Of a DNA stretch of 64,000 bases, positions 20,781 through 28,423 are shown in pieces. Location: contig NZ_JACBGN010000003.1 of NCBI RefSeq assembly GCF_013401435.1, positions 17,196-81,195 of the forward strand. The letters run 5' to 3'. The position numbers were made by a program, and so were the translations under genes. Numbering within the stretch: the first letter of the stretch is position 1; each line of letters opens with the position of its first letter. This DNA comes from Streptomyces sp. BR123. Lineage in GTDB: Bacteria; Actinomycetota; Actinomycetes; Streptomycetales; Streptomycetaceae. The notes below the pieces were generated by a model, which saw only the letters and a program-made list of their open reading frames with translations, was not told the DNA's origin and searched no databases.

Positions 20781-20814
20781 CCGGCCCGGGACCCGTACCG
20801 GGGTCCCGGGCCGG
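20781..20814. terminator. bidirectional intrinsic terminator
   Basis: A perfect 14-bp stem, CCGGCCCGGGACCC (20781-20794) with GGGTCCCGGGCCGG (20801-20814), and a 6-nt loop. It sits between the convergent ABC permease and aldo/keto reductase genes. Confidence 0.8.
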
Positions 20815-20821
20815 CGGCGTC

Positions 20822-21778
20822 TCACACCGCGTGCCCGGCGGTTCCCGCGACGACGTCGATCTCGGCGAGGAGTTCCGGCTCCAGGGGGCGGTCGGCGACG
20901 GCGGCGTTGGCGCGAACCTGCTCGGCGGAGGTGGCGCCCGCGATGACGGAGGCGCAGCCGGGTTGGGCGGACAGCCAGCCGATGGCCAGTTCGAGGATGC
21001 TGCGGCCGTGCTCGTCGGCGATCGCGGCCAGCGCCTCGACGGTGTCGAGGCGCGCCTCGGTCAGGTAGGCGTCGCGGCCCTCCAGCCGGGAGCCTGCCGG
21101 GACGGGCGCGCCCCGGCGGATCTTTCCGGTGAGCAGGCCGTTGGCGAGCGGGAAGTACGGGAGGACGCCGAGGCCGTAGTGCCGGGCGGCCGGGACGAGT
21201 TCCGCCTCCGCCGAGCGCTGCAGCAGCGACCATTCGTTCTGTGCCGACACGAACGGCACCGCGCCCGTTTCGCGTGCGACGTGGACGGCTTCGGCGAGCT
21301 GCCAGCCGCTGAGGTTGGAGTGACCGATGTAGCGGACCTTGCCCTCGGCGACGAGTTCGGTGAGCGCGGCCAGGGTTTCGGCGACGGGGACGGCGGGGTC
21401 GGGGCTGTGCAGCTGGTACAGGTCGATGCGGTCGGTGTCCAGGCGGCGCAGGGACTCCTCGACGGCGCGCCGGATGTAGGCGCGGCCGCCGCGGGAACCG
21501 GCGGCCGGGCCGTAGCCCATGTCCACGCCGTCGTAGCCGAACTTGGTCGCGAGGACGACCTGGTCGCGGCGGCCCTTGAGGGCCTGGCCGAGGTGGGACT
21601 CGGAGCCTCCGCGGCCGCCGTAGATGTCGGCGGTGTCGAGGAGGGTGATGCCCGCGTCGAGGGCGGCGTCCACGACGGACCGGGTGGCGCCGGCGTCGAG
21701 ACGGCCGCCGAAGTTGTTGCAGCCGAGGCCCACTGCGGACACCCGGAGTCCTGAACTGCCCAGGGGCAGGTAGCGCAT
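20822..21778 (-). CDS. aldo/keto reductase
   Basis: A 318-aa NADPH-dependent oxidoreductase with a TIM-barrel pattern. The AKR catalytic tetrad is intact: Asp48 (Leu-Leu-Asp-Thr-Ala), Tyr53 (Asp-Ile-Tyr-Gly), Lys79 (Ala-Thr-Lys-Phe) and His124 (Leu-Tyr-Gln-Leu-His). The C-terminal cofactor motif Val-Ile-Ala-Gly-Ala-Thr is also present. The ATG at 21778 has GGAGGA 8 nt upstream. Length fits the AKR11/AKR12 type of general-stress and sugar-related reductases. It is monocistronic, ending at a shared terminator with the ABC permease. Confidence 0.9.
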   Translation of the reverse strand: MRYLPLGSSGLRVSAVGLGCNNFGGRLDAGATRSVVDAALDAGITLLDTADIYGGRGGSESHLGQALKGRRDQVVLATKFGYDGVDMGYGPAAGSRGGRAYIRRAVEESLRRLDTDRIDLYQLHSPDPAVPVAETLAALTELVAEGKVRYIGHSNLSGWQLAEAVHVARETGAVPFVSAQNEWSLLQRSAEAELVPAARHYGLGVLPYFPLANGLLTGKIRRGAPVPAGSRLEGRDAYLTEARLDTVEALAAIADEHGRSILELAIGWLSAQPGCASVIAGATSAEQVRANAAVADRPLEPELLAEIDVVAGTAGHAV

Positions 21779-21900
21779 GACGGGTTCCTCCACCCTCGTA
21801 CCGGTTCGTGATCGTTGATCGACGGCCAGTCTAGGCACGGCCCGGCGGGCGGTGGCGGGGCCGCGGTCGGGCGGTGGGGCCCGGTCCCGTGGCGCGGCCC

Positions 21901-21972
21901 GGTCCGGTGGCGGGAGCCGGTCCGGTGGCGGGAGCCAGTCCGGTGGCGGGAGCCGGTCCGGTGGGGGCGGCT
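21901..21972. repeat. 18-bp tandem repeat
   Basis: Three full copies and a partial fourth of GGTCCGGTGGCGGGAGCC (21901-21918, 21919-21936, 21937-21954 with one change, then degenerate). They lie between the divergent aldo/keto reductase and DMFase-like genes, and diverged GGTCCCGTGGCGC-type copies precede them. The array immediately precedes the start region of the lipoprotein gene. Confidence 0.85.
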
Positions 21973-21998
21973 GCGGGCGGTGACATAGCGTGCCCTGC

Positions 21999-23594
21999 AT
22001 GCATCAGGATCATATGACCGGACACGGCGGAGGTGCGGCCAGGCGGCAGTTCCTCACCCTCGCAACGGGCGCTGCCACTGCGGCCGGCCTCGGGGCCGTG
22101 GCCGCCTGCGGGACCGGCGACACCGGGGGCGCGAAGGGAGGGGGCGCGGAAGCGGCGAAGACCCCTGCCGCCACCTCACCGGGCGGCTTCGACGTCAAGG
22201 CCGAGAACGCCAGGCCCGGAAACGCCGACTGGCACGTCACCGAGGCCGGACCGGCCCGGGCCATCGAGGGCTTCGCCGACAAGGTGAGCGTGCTGCCCGG
22301 TGAGGCCTTCGGGCTGCACGTGTCGACCACCGCCCCCCGATTCACCGTCTCCGCCTACCGGATGGGCTGGTACGGCGGCGCCAGGGCCCGGCTCGTGTGG
22401 CGCTCGGAGGCCCTGCCCGGGGTGCGGCAGCCGGAGTACACCCTGGATGCCGCGACCCGGATGGTCAGCGCCCGGTGGCCCCGTACCACCACCGTCGACA
22501 CCAAGGGCTGGCCCGAGGGCTGCTACCTGCTGCGGCTCGACGCGCAGGGCGGCGAGGGCCGGCGCTTCGTTCCGGTCACGGTGCGGTCGGCCGCTGCCGC
22601 CGGGCGTACGGTCGTCGTCAACGCCGTGGCGACCTGGCAGGCGTACAACCGGTGGGGCGGCTACAGCAGCTACGACGGCCCGAGCGGCGGCTACTCCTCC
22701 CGCTCCCTGGCCGTCTCCTTCGACCGGCCGTACGAGTACGACGACGGCGCCGGCCTGTTCCTCGTGTACGAGGCCCCGCTGCTCGCCCTGGCCGAGCGGC
22801 TCGGCATACCGCTGGCCTACGCGACGACCACCGACGTCGCGCGCGAGAAGCGGCTGCTGGAGGGGGCCGCGGCGGTCCTGTCCCTCGGGCACGACGAGTA
22901 CTGGTCGCCGGAGCAGCGGGCCCACTTCACCGCGGCCCGCGACGCCGGCACCAACATCGCGATCCTGGGCGCGAACTGCTGCTACCGCCGGATCCGGCTG
23001 GAGCCGTCCGACCTGGGGCCCGACCGCACCGTGGTCTGCTACAAGACCTCGTACGACCAGGACCCAGGGCACAGGCGGGGCCACCCGGCGACCACCGACT
23101 TCCGCTCGGCGCCGGGCGCCGACCCGGAGAGCTCGCTGCTCGGCGTGATCTACGACGGCTACCCGGTGGACGCCCCGTACGTGGTGACCAACCCGGGGCA
23201 CTGGCTCTTCGAGGGCACCGGAGTGGAGGCGGGCGAACGCTTCGCGCACCTGGTGGGCGTGGAGTACGACAAGGTCGACACCGGCTTCCCCACACCCCGC
23301 CCGATCGAGATCCTGGCCCACTCCCCCGTGGTGTGCGAGGGCCGGCCCAGCCACGCGGACACGGCGTACCACACGGCGCCGAGCGGGGCGGGCGTGTTCG
23401 CCACCGGGACCATGCGCTGGGTGGAGGCCCTGGACGCCACGGGCGACGGCAGCAGCGGCGCCAACCACGGGCTGGACGCGAAGGCAGGCGCCCTGACGAC
23501 CCGGGTGACGGAGAACCTCCTGCGCGCCTTCGCAGCAGGCCCGGCAGGGCGCACACACCCGGCACGGGACAACCTGAAGACGGTGTACGGGTAG
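21999..23594 (+). CDS. putative lipoprotein, N,N-dimethylformamidase beta-subunit-like
   Basis: A 531-aa secreted protein. The N-terminus carries Ala-Arg-Arg-Gln-Phe-Leu (Tat-like) and a lipobox Val-Ala-Ala-Cys37, predicting a membrane-anchored lipoprotein. The body shows Tyr-Arg-Met-Gly-Trp-Tyr-Gly-Gly, the Trp-Gln-Ala-Tyr-Asn-x-Trp-Gly-Gly and Asp-Glu-Tyr-Trp-Ser motifs and Asn-Pro-Gly-His-Trp-Leu-Phe characteristic of the large-subunit C-terminal domain of N,N-dimethylformamidase. No small subunit gene is nearby, so actual amidase activity is uncertain. Alternative starts are GTG 21990 and ATG 22014; only the latter has an AGGA element 4 nt upstream. Confidence 0.78.
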   Translation: MHQDHMTGHGGGAARRQFLTLATGAATAAGLGAVAACGTGDTGGAKGGGAEAAKTPAATSPGGFDVKAENARPGNADWHVTEAGPARAIEGFADKVSVLPGEAFGLHVSTTAPRFTVSAYRMGWYGGARARLVWRSEALPGVRQPEYTLDAATRMVSARWPRTTTVDTKGWPEGCYLLRLDAQGGEGRRFVPVTVRSAAAAGRTVVVNAVATWQAYNRWGGYSSYDGPSGGYSSRSLAVSFDRPYEYDDGAGLFLVYEAPLLALAERLGIPLAYATTTDVAREKRLLEGAAAVLSLGHDEYWSPEQRAHFTAARDAGTNIAILGANCCYRRIRLEPSDLGPDRTVVCYKTSYDQDPGHRRGHPATTDFRSAPGADPESSLLGVIYDGYPVDAPYVVTNPGHWLFEGTGVEAGERFAHLVGVEYDKVDTGFPTPRPIEILAHSPVVCEGRPSHADTAYHTAPSGAGVFATGTMRWVEALDATGDGSSGANHGLDAKAGALTTRVTENLLRAFAAGPAGRTHPARDNLKTVYG

Positions 23595-23729
23595 AACCGC
23601 CGCAGCCGCAGCAACCGGTGGACTCTCCCGGAAGGGAGGTCTAGGATCATGATCACGGCATCGCGTGTCGGTCACCGACCGGGTGAGGCATGGAGGTGCC
23701 CGTGATGTGCCTTGCGGAGGCATTCACAC

Positions 23730-24128
23730 ATGTCAGCCATGCTGAACCACACGATCGTCCACTCCCTGAACAACCGGGAGTCCGCCGAATTCCTCGCCGG
23801 CGTCCTCGGCCTCGAGGTCGGCACGGAGTGGGGACCGTTCATCCCCGTCGAAACCGCCAACGGCGTCACCTTGGACTTCGCGACCGTCCCGGCCGAATCC
23901 ATCACCCCCCAGCACTACGCCTTCCTGATCTCCGAAGCGGAGTTCGACAGCTCGTTCGAGAAGATCCGGGCGGCCGGAATCGACTACTGGGCCGACCCCC
24001 AGCAGAAGCGCCCCGGCGAGATCAACCACAACGACGGCGGCCGCGGCGTCTACTTCCCGGACCCGTCCGGCCACGCCCTGGAAATCATCACCCGCCCCTA
24101 CGGCTACCAGGCCCCCACGACGGAGTAG
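23730..24128 (+). CDS. VOC family (glyoxalase-like) protein
   Basis: A 132-aa vicinal-oxygen-chelate domain protein. It has an N-terminal His-Thr-Ile-Val-His-Ser strand, Arg-Glu-Ser-Ala-Glu-Phe-Leu helix, a central Gln-His-Tyr-Ala-Phe-Leu strand and the C-terminal Phe-Pro-Asp-Pro-Ser-Gly-His-x-Leu-Glu-Ile motif, in which His and Glu are typical metal ligands. ATG 23730 is preceded by GGAGG at 23716-23720 (9-nt spacing). It is followed by a strong terminator, so it is likely monocistronic. Function (lyase, dioxygenase or binding protein) is not deducible. Confidence 0.85.
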   Translation: MSAMLNHTIVHSLNNRESAEFLAGVLGLEVGTEWGPFIPVETANGVTLDFATVPAESITPQHYAFLISEAEFDSSFEKIRAAGIDYWADPQQKRPGEINHNDGGRGVYFPDPSGHALEIITRPYGYQAPTTE

Positions 24129-24146
24129 CAGCCCTCAGCCGACGAG

Positions 24147-24192
24147 AAGGGCGCCCGGGCCGGAAGCCGCGCTCCGGCCCACGGGCGCCCTT
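24147..24192. terminator. bidirectional intrinsic terminator
   Basis: AAGGGCGCCCG-GGCCGGA is paired with TCCGGCC-CA-CGGGCGCCCTT around an 8-nt loop. It forms a long GC-rich hairpin flanked by AA/TT between the convergent VOC and importer ATPase genes. Confidence 0.8.
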
Positions 24193-24251
24193 CACCACAC
24201 CCGCAGGCGGACCGGCCGTGGGAACCTCCGGCCGACCGGGCCCACGAAGGG

Positions 24252-25064
24252 TCAGTGGTCTGCTCGGGGCGTGTCCAGCGGGAGGTAGACGATGTTCGGG
24301 ATGCCTGTGCGGGGGTGTGTCGTGATGTGGGTGCGGACGTTGTAGACCTCCGCCAGGAGTTGCTCCGTCAGGACCTCGGCCGGTGGGCCTGCGGCGGCCG
24401 TGCGCCCTGCCGACAGGACGTACAGGCGGTCGCAGAACGCCGCGGCCAGGTTGAGGTCGTGCAGGACGAGGAGGGCCGTGGTGGGGAGGGCCCGCACCAG
24501 GGCCAGGATCTCCAGCCGGTAGCGGATGTCGAGGTGGTTGGTCGGCTCGTCGAGGGCGAGGAGGCCGGGGTCCTGGGTCAGGGCGCGGGCCACGAGGGCG
24601 CGCTGGCGTTCGCCGCCGGAGAGATCGTCGAAGCGGCGGTCCGCGAAGGCGGCCGCGCCGACGGCTTCCAGGGCGTCGGCGACGCGCCGGGCGTCGTCCG
24701 GACCGTCCTGCTCCCAGAACCGCTTGTGCGGGCTGCGCCCCATGGCGACGACCTCGCGGACGGTCAGCCCGAGCATGCCGGTGGCGTCCTGCGGGACGAC
24801 CGCCGTGCGCCGGGCCCGGTCCTTGACGCCGAGTGCCGCCGCGTCCGTGCCGTCCAGCAGGACGCGGCCGCCCGTGGGCCGCAGGGTGCCGTACACGCAG
24901 CGCAGCAGGGTGGTCTTGCCGCTGCCGTTGGGGCCGACCACGCCGACCGTTTCGCCGGGCCGGGCGGTGAGGTCGACTCCGTGGAGCAGGGTGTGCCCGC
25001 CCGTCGTGTAACGCACGCCCTCGACGGTGAGTTCCACTGGGTGCGCGTACCTGTCCACGGTCAT
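24252..25064 (-). CDS. ABC transporter ATPase, cobalamin/iron-chelate type (BtuD/FecE-like)
   Basis: A 270-aa cytoplasmic ATPase of the BtuD/FecE/FhuC group: Walker A Gly-Pro-Asn-Gly-Ser-Gly-Lys-Thr-Thr, Q-loop Val-Pro-Gln-Asp, signature Leu-Ser-Gly-Gly-Glu-Arg-Gln-Arg, Walker B Leu-Leu-Ala-Leu-Asp-Glu-Pro-Thr-Asn-His-Leu-Asp, and switch His in Leu-His-Asp-Leu-Asn. The ATG overlaps the permease stop (ATGA, 25061-25064). It is the third gene of a permease/binding-protein operon downstream of a cobalamin riboswitch, so corrinoid uptake is the favoured role. Homologous sets are often labelled putative F420-0 transporters. Confidence 0.88.
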   Translation of the reverse strand: MTVDRYAHPVELTVEGVRYTTGGHTLLHGVDLTARPGETVGVVGPNGSGKTTLLRCVYGTLRPTGGRVLLDGTDAAALGVKDRARRTAVVPQDATGMLGLTVREVVAMGRSPHKRFWEQDGPDDARRVADALEAVGAAAFADRRFDDLSGGERQRALVARALTQDPGLLALDEPTNHLDIRYRLEILALVRALPTTALLVLHDLNLAAAFCDRLYVLSAGRTAAAGPPAEVLTEQLLAEVYNVRTHITTHPRTGIPNIVYLPLDTPRADH

Positions 25065-26152
25065 GCCGCCACCCCCTCGGTGCGCGTCGAGCGCCGCAGC
25101 ATCCACAGGAAGAACGGTCCGCCGGCGAGCGCGGTGACCACACCGACCGGTATCTCCTCGGGCGCCGCAGCCGTACGCGCGATCAGGTCGGCCAGGAGCA
25201 GGAACACCGCCCCGCCGAGTGCGGCGACCGGCAGCAGGGCCCGGTGCCCGGCCCCGACGACCATCCGGGCGGCGTGCGGAACCATCAGCCCGACGAAGCC
25301 GATGGCTCCGCTGTACGCGACGAGCACCCCCGTGACCAGGGAGACGAGGACGAAGACGGCGGCGCGGAAGCGGCCCGCGTCCAGGCCGAGGCTGTGTGCG
25401 CCCTCCTCCCCCGCCAGGAGCAGGTCGAGCGGCCGGGCGAGGGCGACCAGCAGGGCGGTGCCGGCGAGCAGCACCGCGGCGGGCAGTGCCAGTTCGTCCG
25501 GGCGGGCGCCGCCGATGCCGCCGAGGGTCCAGAAGAGGACGGACCGTACCTGGTCGGGGCTGGCGGCGAGCACCAGCACCAGGCTGGTCAGCGCGGACAG
25601 GATGTACTGGACGGCGACGCCTGCGAGGATCAGCCGCCCTGTGGTCATGCTTCCGCCGCGCCGGGCCATCGCGTACACGGCGACGAGCGCGCACATCGAC
25701 CCGGCGAACGCGGCCGTGGGCACTGCGATCCCGCCGGCGGCGCCCGCGGTTCCTGCGCCCGCTCCGAGGACGATGACCAGGACCGCGCCGGCCGACGCCC
25801 CCGAGGAGGCACCGAGGAGGAAGGGGTCGGCGAGCTGGTTGCGTACGAGGGCCTGCAGGACCGTGCCGGCCACGGCCAGCCCGGCTCCGACGACGGCGCC
25901 GAGGAGCACCCGCGGCATCCGCACGTCCCACACGATGGAGGCGAACGCCCCGCCGCCCGGTCCGGGTCCGCGGAGCACCAGGTCGAGCACCTGGCCGGGG
26001 GCGATCCGGACCGGCCCCAGGGCGAGCCCCGCCACGGCGGACGCGACGAGCGCGGCGGCGAGGAGGAGCACGACCAGGGCGACGGGCGGACGGGACCGCA
26101 GGATGGTCCGTGTGGCGGTCCGTGCCGCGGGCCGGGAGACGGGGCGGCTCAC
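25061..26152 (-). CDS. ABC transporter permease, BtuC/FecCD family
   Basis: A 363-aa membrane permease with about ten hydrophobic segments. Family landmarks are Pro-Arg-Val-Leu after the first periplasmic region, Gly-Ala-Gly-Leu-Ala-Val-Ala-Gly-x-Val-Leu-Gln, Gly-Ala-Ser-Ser-Gly-Ala and the cytoplasmic coupling helix Gly-Phe-Val-Gly-Leu-Met-Val-Pro-His. GTG 26152 overlaps the binding-protein TGA (GTGA), and its own stop overlaps the ATPase start, so all three genes are coupled. The short basic N-tail repeats Ser-Arg-Pro. It should form a homodimeric channel with the ATPase. Confidence 0.9.
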   Translation of the reverse strand: MSRPVSRPAARTATRTILRSRPPVALVVLLLAAALVASAVAGLALGPVRIAPGQVLDLVLRGPGPGGGAFASIVWDVRMPRVLLGAVVGAGLAVAGTVLQALVRNQLADPFLLGASSGASAGAVLVIVLGAGAGTAGAAGGIAVPTAAFAGSMCALVAVYAMARRGGSMTTGRLILAGVAVQYILSALTSLVLVLAASPDQVRSVLFWTLGGIGGARPDELALPAAVLLAGTALLVALARPLDLLLAGEEGAHSLGLDAGRFRAAVFVLVSLVTGVLVAYSGAIGFVGLMVPHAARMVVGAGHRALLPVAALGGAVFLLLADLIARTAAAPEEIPVGVVTALAGGPFFLWMLRRSTRTEGVAA

Positions 26153-27150
26153 GGGGCGTCGGGGTGGAGCTGGCGGCCCAGCGCCTCGACGGCGTCGGCG
26201 ACGCGCACGCCGAGGACGACCGAGGACAACGGCAGCACCGCGAACCTGCGGTTCCTGACCGCGGGAACCTCCGCGAGTGCCGGGTCGTTCAACAGGCGCT
26301 GCTTCTTGCTCTCGACGGTGGTACTGCCGTAGTCGTAGATGAGGATGACCTCGGGCTTGCGCTCGATGACCTTCTCCCACGACACGTCGCCGAAGGTGTC
26401 CTTGAGGTCGGCGAAGGTGTTCGTCCCACCCGCCAGGGAGACGATCTCGTTGCCGATGCCGTGGCCGCCCGAGGTGAAGGCGCTGTCCTGACCTGAGTCG
26501 TAGACGAAGACCGACGGCCGGGCCTTGTCCTTGACCCGGGCGGTGGCGGCGTCCACGCGGCGCTGCTCCTCCGCGATGAGCCGTTCGCCCCGCTCGGGGA
26601 CGCCGAAGGTGCGGGCGACCTCGGTGATCTCGGTTTTCAGCTGGTCCAGGCCGACGGGCCCGCCGGTGCAGTACTCAATGCTGAGCCGGGAGTTGACCCC
26701 CGCCTTGGCGAGAGACGCACGGTCGCGGCCCTGCGCCTTGTCGAAGGCGCTGGCGTAACCGCCGTACACGAAGTCCGGATCGGCGCCGAGGAGCACCTCC
26801 TTGGACGGGTACTCCTCGGCCAGCACCTTGATCCCGTCGTACGCGGGCCGGTAGGCGGGCAGCACCGCGTCGTCGAGGTAGGCGGTACCCGCCATCCGGT
26901 CCTGCAGGCCGAGGGCAAGCAGCAGTTCGGTGGCGTGCTGGTTCATGCTGACGGCCCGCCGCGGCGGCGCCTGGTAGGTGCTGGTGACACCGCAGTTGGT
27001 GGCGGTGTACGGGAACCCGGGCGCGGCGGCCGCCCCCGCGGCCGGGTTCTGGGCCGCCCCGCCCGGTGCACCGGGCCCGCCGCACGCGGCGAGCGGTATC
27101 AGGAAGGGAAGCGGGGCAAGTGCGCGCAGCAGAGCGCGGGAACGCGACAT
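26149..27150 (-). CDS. ABC transporter substrate-binding lipoprotein (corrinoid or F420-0 type)
   Basis: A 333-aa lipoprotein: signal peptide with lipobox Leu-Ala-Ala-Cys23, an Ala/Gly-rich tether, then a class III (BtuF/FepB-like) binding fold. Thr-Asn-Cys-Gly-Val-Thr and Ser-Met-Asn-Gln-His-Ala-Thr-Glu match the family recalled as TIGR03868, proposed F420-0 binding proteins. Val-Tyr-Asp-Ser-Gly-Gln-Asp and Ile-Tyr-Asp-Tyr-Gly-Ser are further landmarks. A GAGAGG-like site lies before the ATG. The leader contains a cobalamin riboswitch, which argues that the ligand is vitamin B12 or a precursor rather than F420-0. It is the first gene of the coupled three-gene operon. Confidence 0.85.
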   Translation of the reverse strand: MSRSRALLRALAPLPFLIPLAACGGPGAPGGAAQNPAAGAAAAPGFPYTATNCGVTSTYQAPPRRAVSMNQHATELLLALGLQDRMAGTAYLDDAVLPAYRPAYDGIKVLAEEYPSKEVLLGADPDFVYGGYASAFDKAQGRDRASLAKAGVNSRLSIEYCTGGPVGLDQLKTEITEVARTFGVPERGERLIAEEQRRVDAATARVKDKARPSVFVYDSGQDSAFTSGGHGIGNEIVSLAGGTNTFADLKDTFGDVSWEKVIERKPEVILIYDYGSTTVESKKQRLLNDPALAEVPAVRNRRFAVLPLSSVVLGVRVADAVEALGRQLHPDAP

Positions 27151-27194
27151 GGCGAAGCCTCTCCGGGGGATCCTCGTCCCCTGGCCGACGTGAA

Positions 27195-27295
27195 GAGGCG
27201 GCGCGTCAGTGTCTGGCTTCCGGCTCCGTGGAGGGGCCGGTCACAGTGGCGGGACCGCACCGGAGTCGCACCGGTTTCCTGTCCTGCACCGCCGA
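27195..27295 (-). promoter_or_regulatory. cobalamin riboswitch
   Basis: On the minus strand, about 45-145 nt upstream of the binding-protein ATG, the sequence contains GGAAACCGGTGCGACTCCGG, then GCGGTCCCGCCACTGTGA (B12 box core GCCACTG), GAGCCGGAAGCCAGACACTG, and closing GGCGG/CCGCC ends. These are the conserved core elements of the AdoCbl riboswitch in the correct order. The downstream GGGGACGAGGATCCCCC can form a hairpin near the ribosome binding site, suggesting translational or antiterminator control. Boundaries are approximate. Confidence 0.9.
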
Positions 27296-27339
27296 GTTGG
27301 TCCACACCAGTCTGCCAGACCACCACGGACCAGCCGAAA

Positions 27340-28100
27340 GCAGCCGCCCGGTGACGCGGGCCGGGGGCGCGGGGGCGAGGCGCGGGCGCGGGGGCGCCGT
27401 CCCCGGACGGCCCGTGCACGCCGGAGGCCAGTCCCCGCCGCGCCCGGACCCGATGCGCGTCGGTCGTGGCCCGCGCCCGCGACCGGGACGTGGACGCCGC
27501 CGGCGGAACACGGTTCGCTCGTTGCCGGGACAGGCCGAGCCGTCGGTGCCTGGTGTCGGCACCTGGTGCCGGACGCTGTACGACCGCCTCGGCAGCGGAG
27601 TTGTCGCCGACGACCCGATCCCGGGCGGGTGCCTCGCGCAGCCGTGCGTTCCCGTCCCGTTCGCACACTTTTGCCATCTGCACCGGCCGAAGACTTTCTC
27701 CGTCCCGTGGGTAGACATGTACCAGACCACGGTCGAGAAACAGCAGGCCATGGCCTACGTGAGCATCGCCCACACCATGGACACCTCCCGCGCCACCGGC
27801 AAGTCCAAGCCACCGTCGACATCCGCTCCACCAGCGGCGTCGGCTCGATGTGGTGCGAGGTGCTCGCCGCATCACAGATCCGATCCCGGGGACCCGCCAT
27901 GAAGATCCCGCCACCCAGAACCGCCAGGGCCGCCACGCCATCCTCGACGAGCTGCCGGCACCGATGTCCGAGCAGAACCAGCTGAACTCCCCGCCCCGCC
28001 CGACCCGGAGCCCGAGGAGCCGGCGGCGCCGCCATCGCAACCCAGGACGCCTCGGGGCCTGGTACCCGGGAGTCCAGTGCTGGCGAGGGACGCATTGAGA
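27340..28100. other. region without intact gene; coding-like debris
   Basis: About 760 nt with no credible intact ORF. Between ~27718 and 27990 on the plus strand, codon-like segments switch frame. One frame begins Met-Tyr-Gln-Thr-Thr-Val-Glu, the next carries Val-Asp-Ile-Arg-Ser-Thr-Ser-Gly and Met-Trp-Cys-Glu-Val-Leu, and a third has Gln-Gly-Arg-His-Ala-Ile-Leu-Asp-Glu-Leu. This looks like a small gene broken by frameshifts, but I could not identify the parent family. Confidence 0.35.
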
Positions 28101-28122
28101 TGGCTACCGAGAGGCGTGCTGT

Positions 28123-28376
28123 TCAAGGTACGCCGCTGCGGCGCCTGCGCTGCCAATGGTGGCTCGCGCAAAGCCCCTTGCTGATGTACCGACGAGTGCA
28201 GCCGGGAAACTCGCACCGTCGAGCCGCCATCGCCGCCGCGCCGTGCATGCGGTGCGCGGCCGCAGGGCCCGTGTCTGCGTGACGCTGCCATCGCTGGTGG
28301 TGCAGGGCGCACCACCCCCGAGCGAGCACGCGTACGGGGCGATTGCACCCTCAACTGTGCAGGTGAGTTCGTCCAT
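28123..28376 (-). pseudogene. frameshifted phage-type HNH/zinc-cluster protein
   Basis: The segment beginning at ATG 28376 reads Cys-Thr-Val-Glu-Gly, and then one missing base disrupts the frame. Restoring it gives Cys-Asn-Arg-Pro-Val-Arg, then Ala-Arg-Gly-Trp-Cys-Ala-Leu-His-His-Gln-Arg-Trp-Gln-Arg-His. A second unit follows: Cys-Glu-Phe-Pro-Gly-Cys-Thr-Arg-Arg, then Lys-Gly-Leu-Cys-Ala-Ser-His-His. This repeated Cx4C...Cx2-3H pattern is typical of zinc-binding modules found on actinophage HNH endonucleases and related proteins. No full HNH nuclease core follows, so the gene is both frameshifted and short. It lies next to the phage amidase. Confidence 0.5.
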
Positions 28377-28423
28377 GCCGTTTCCCTCGAAGAAGACGTT
28401 CCCAACACAGAAGGAGGCGCCCC

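Noticed and set aside
21901..21972. CRISPR-like spacing of repeats
   Set aside because: The 18-bp units are head-to-tail with no spacers, so this is a simple tandem repeat. No CRISPR array or cas gene is visible in the window.
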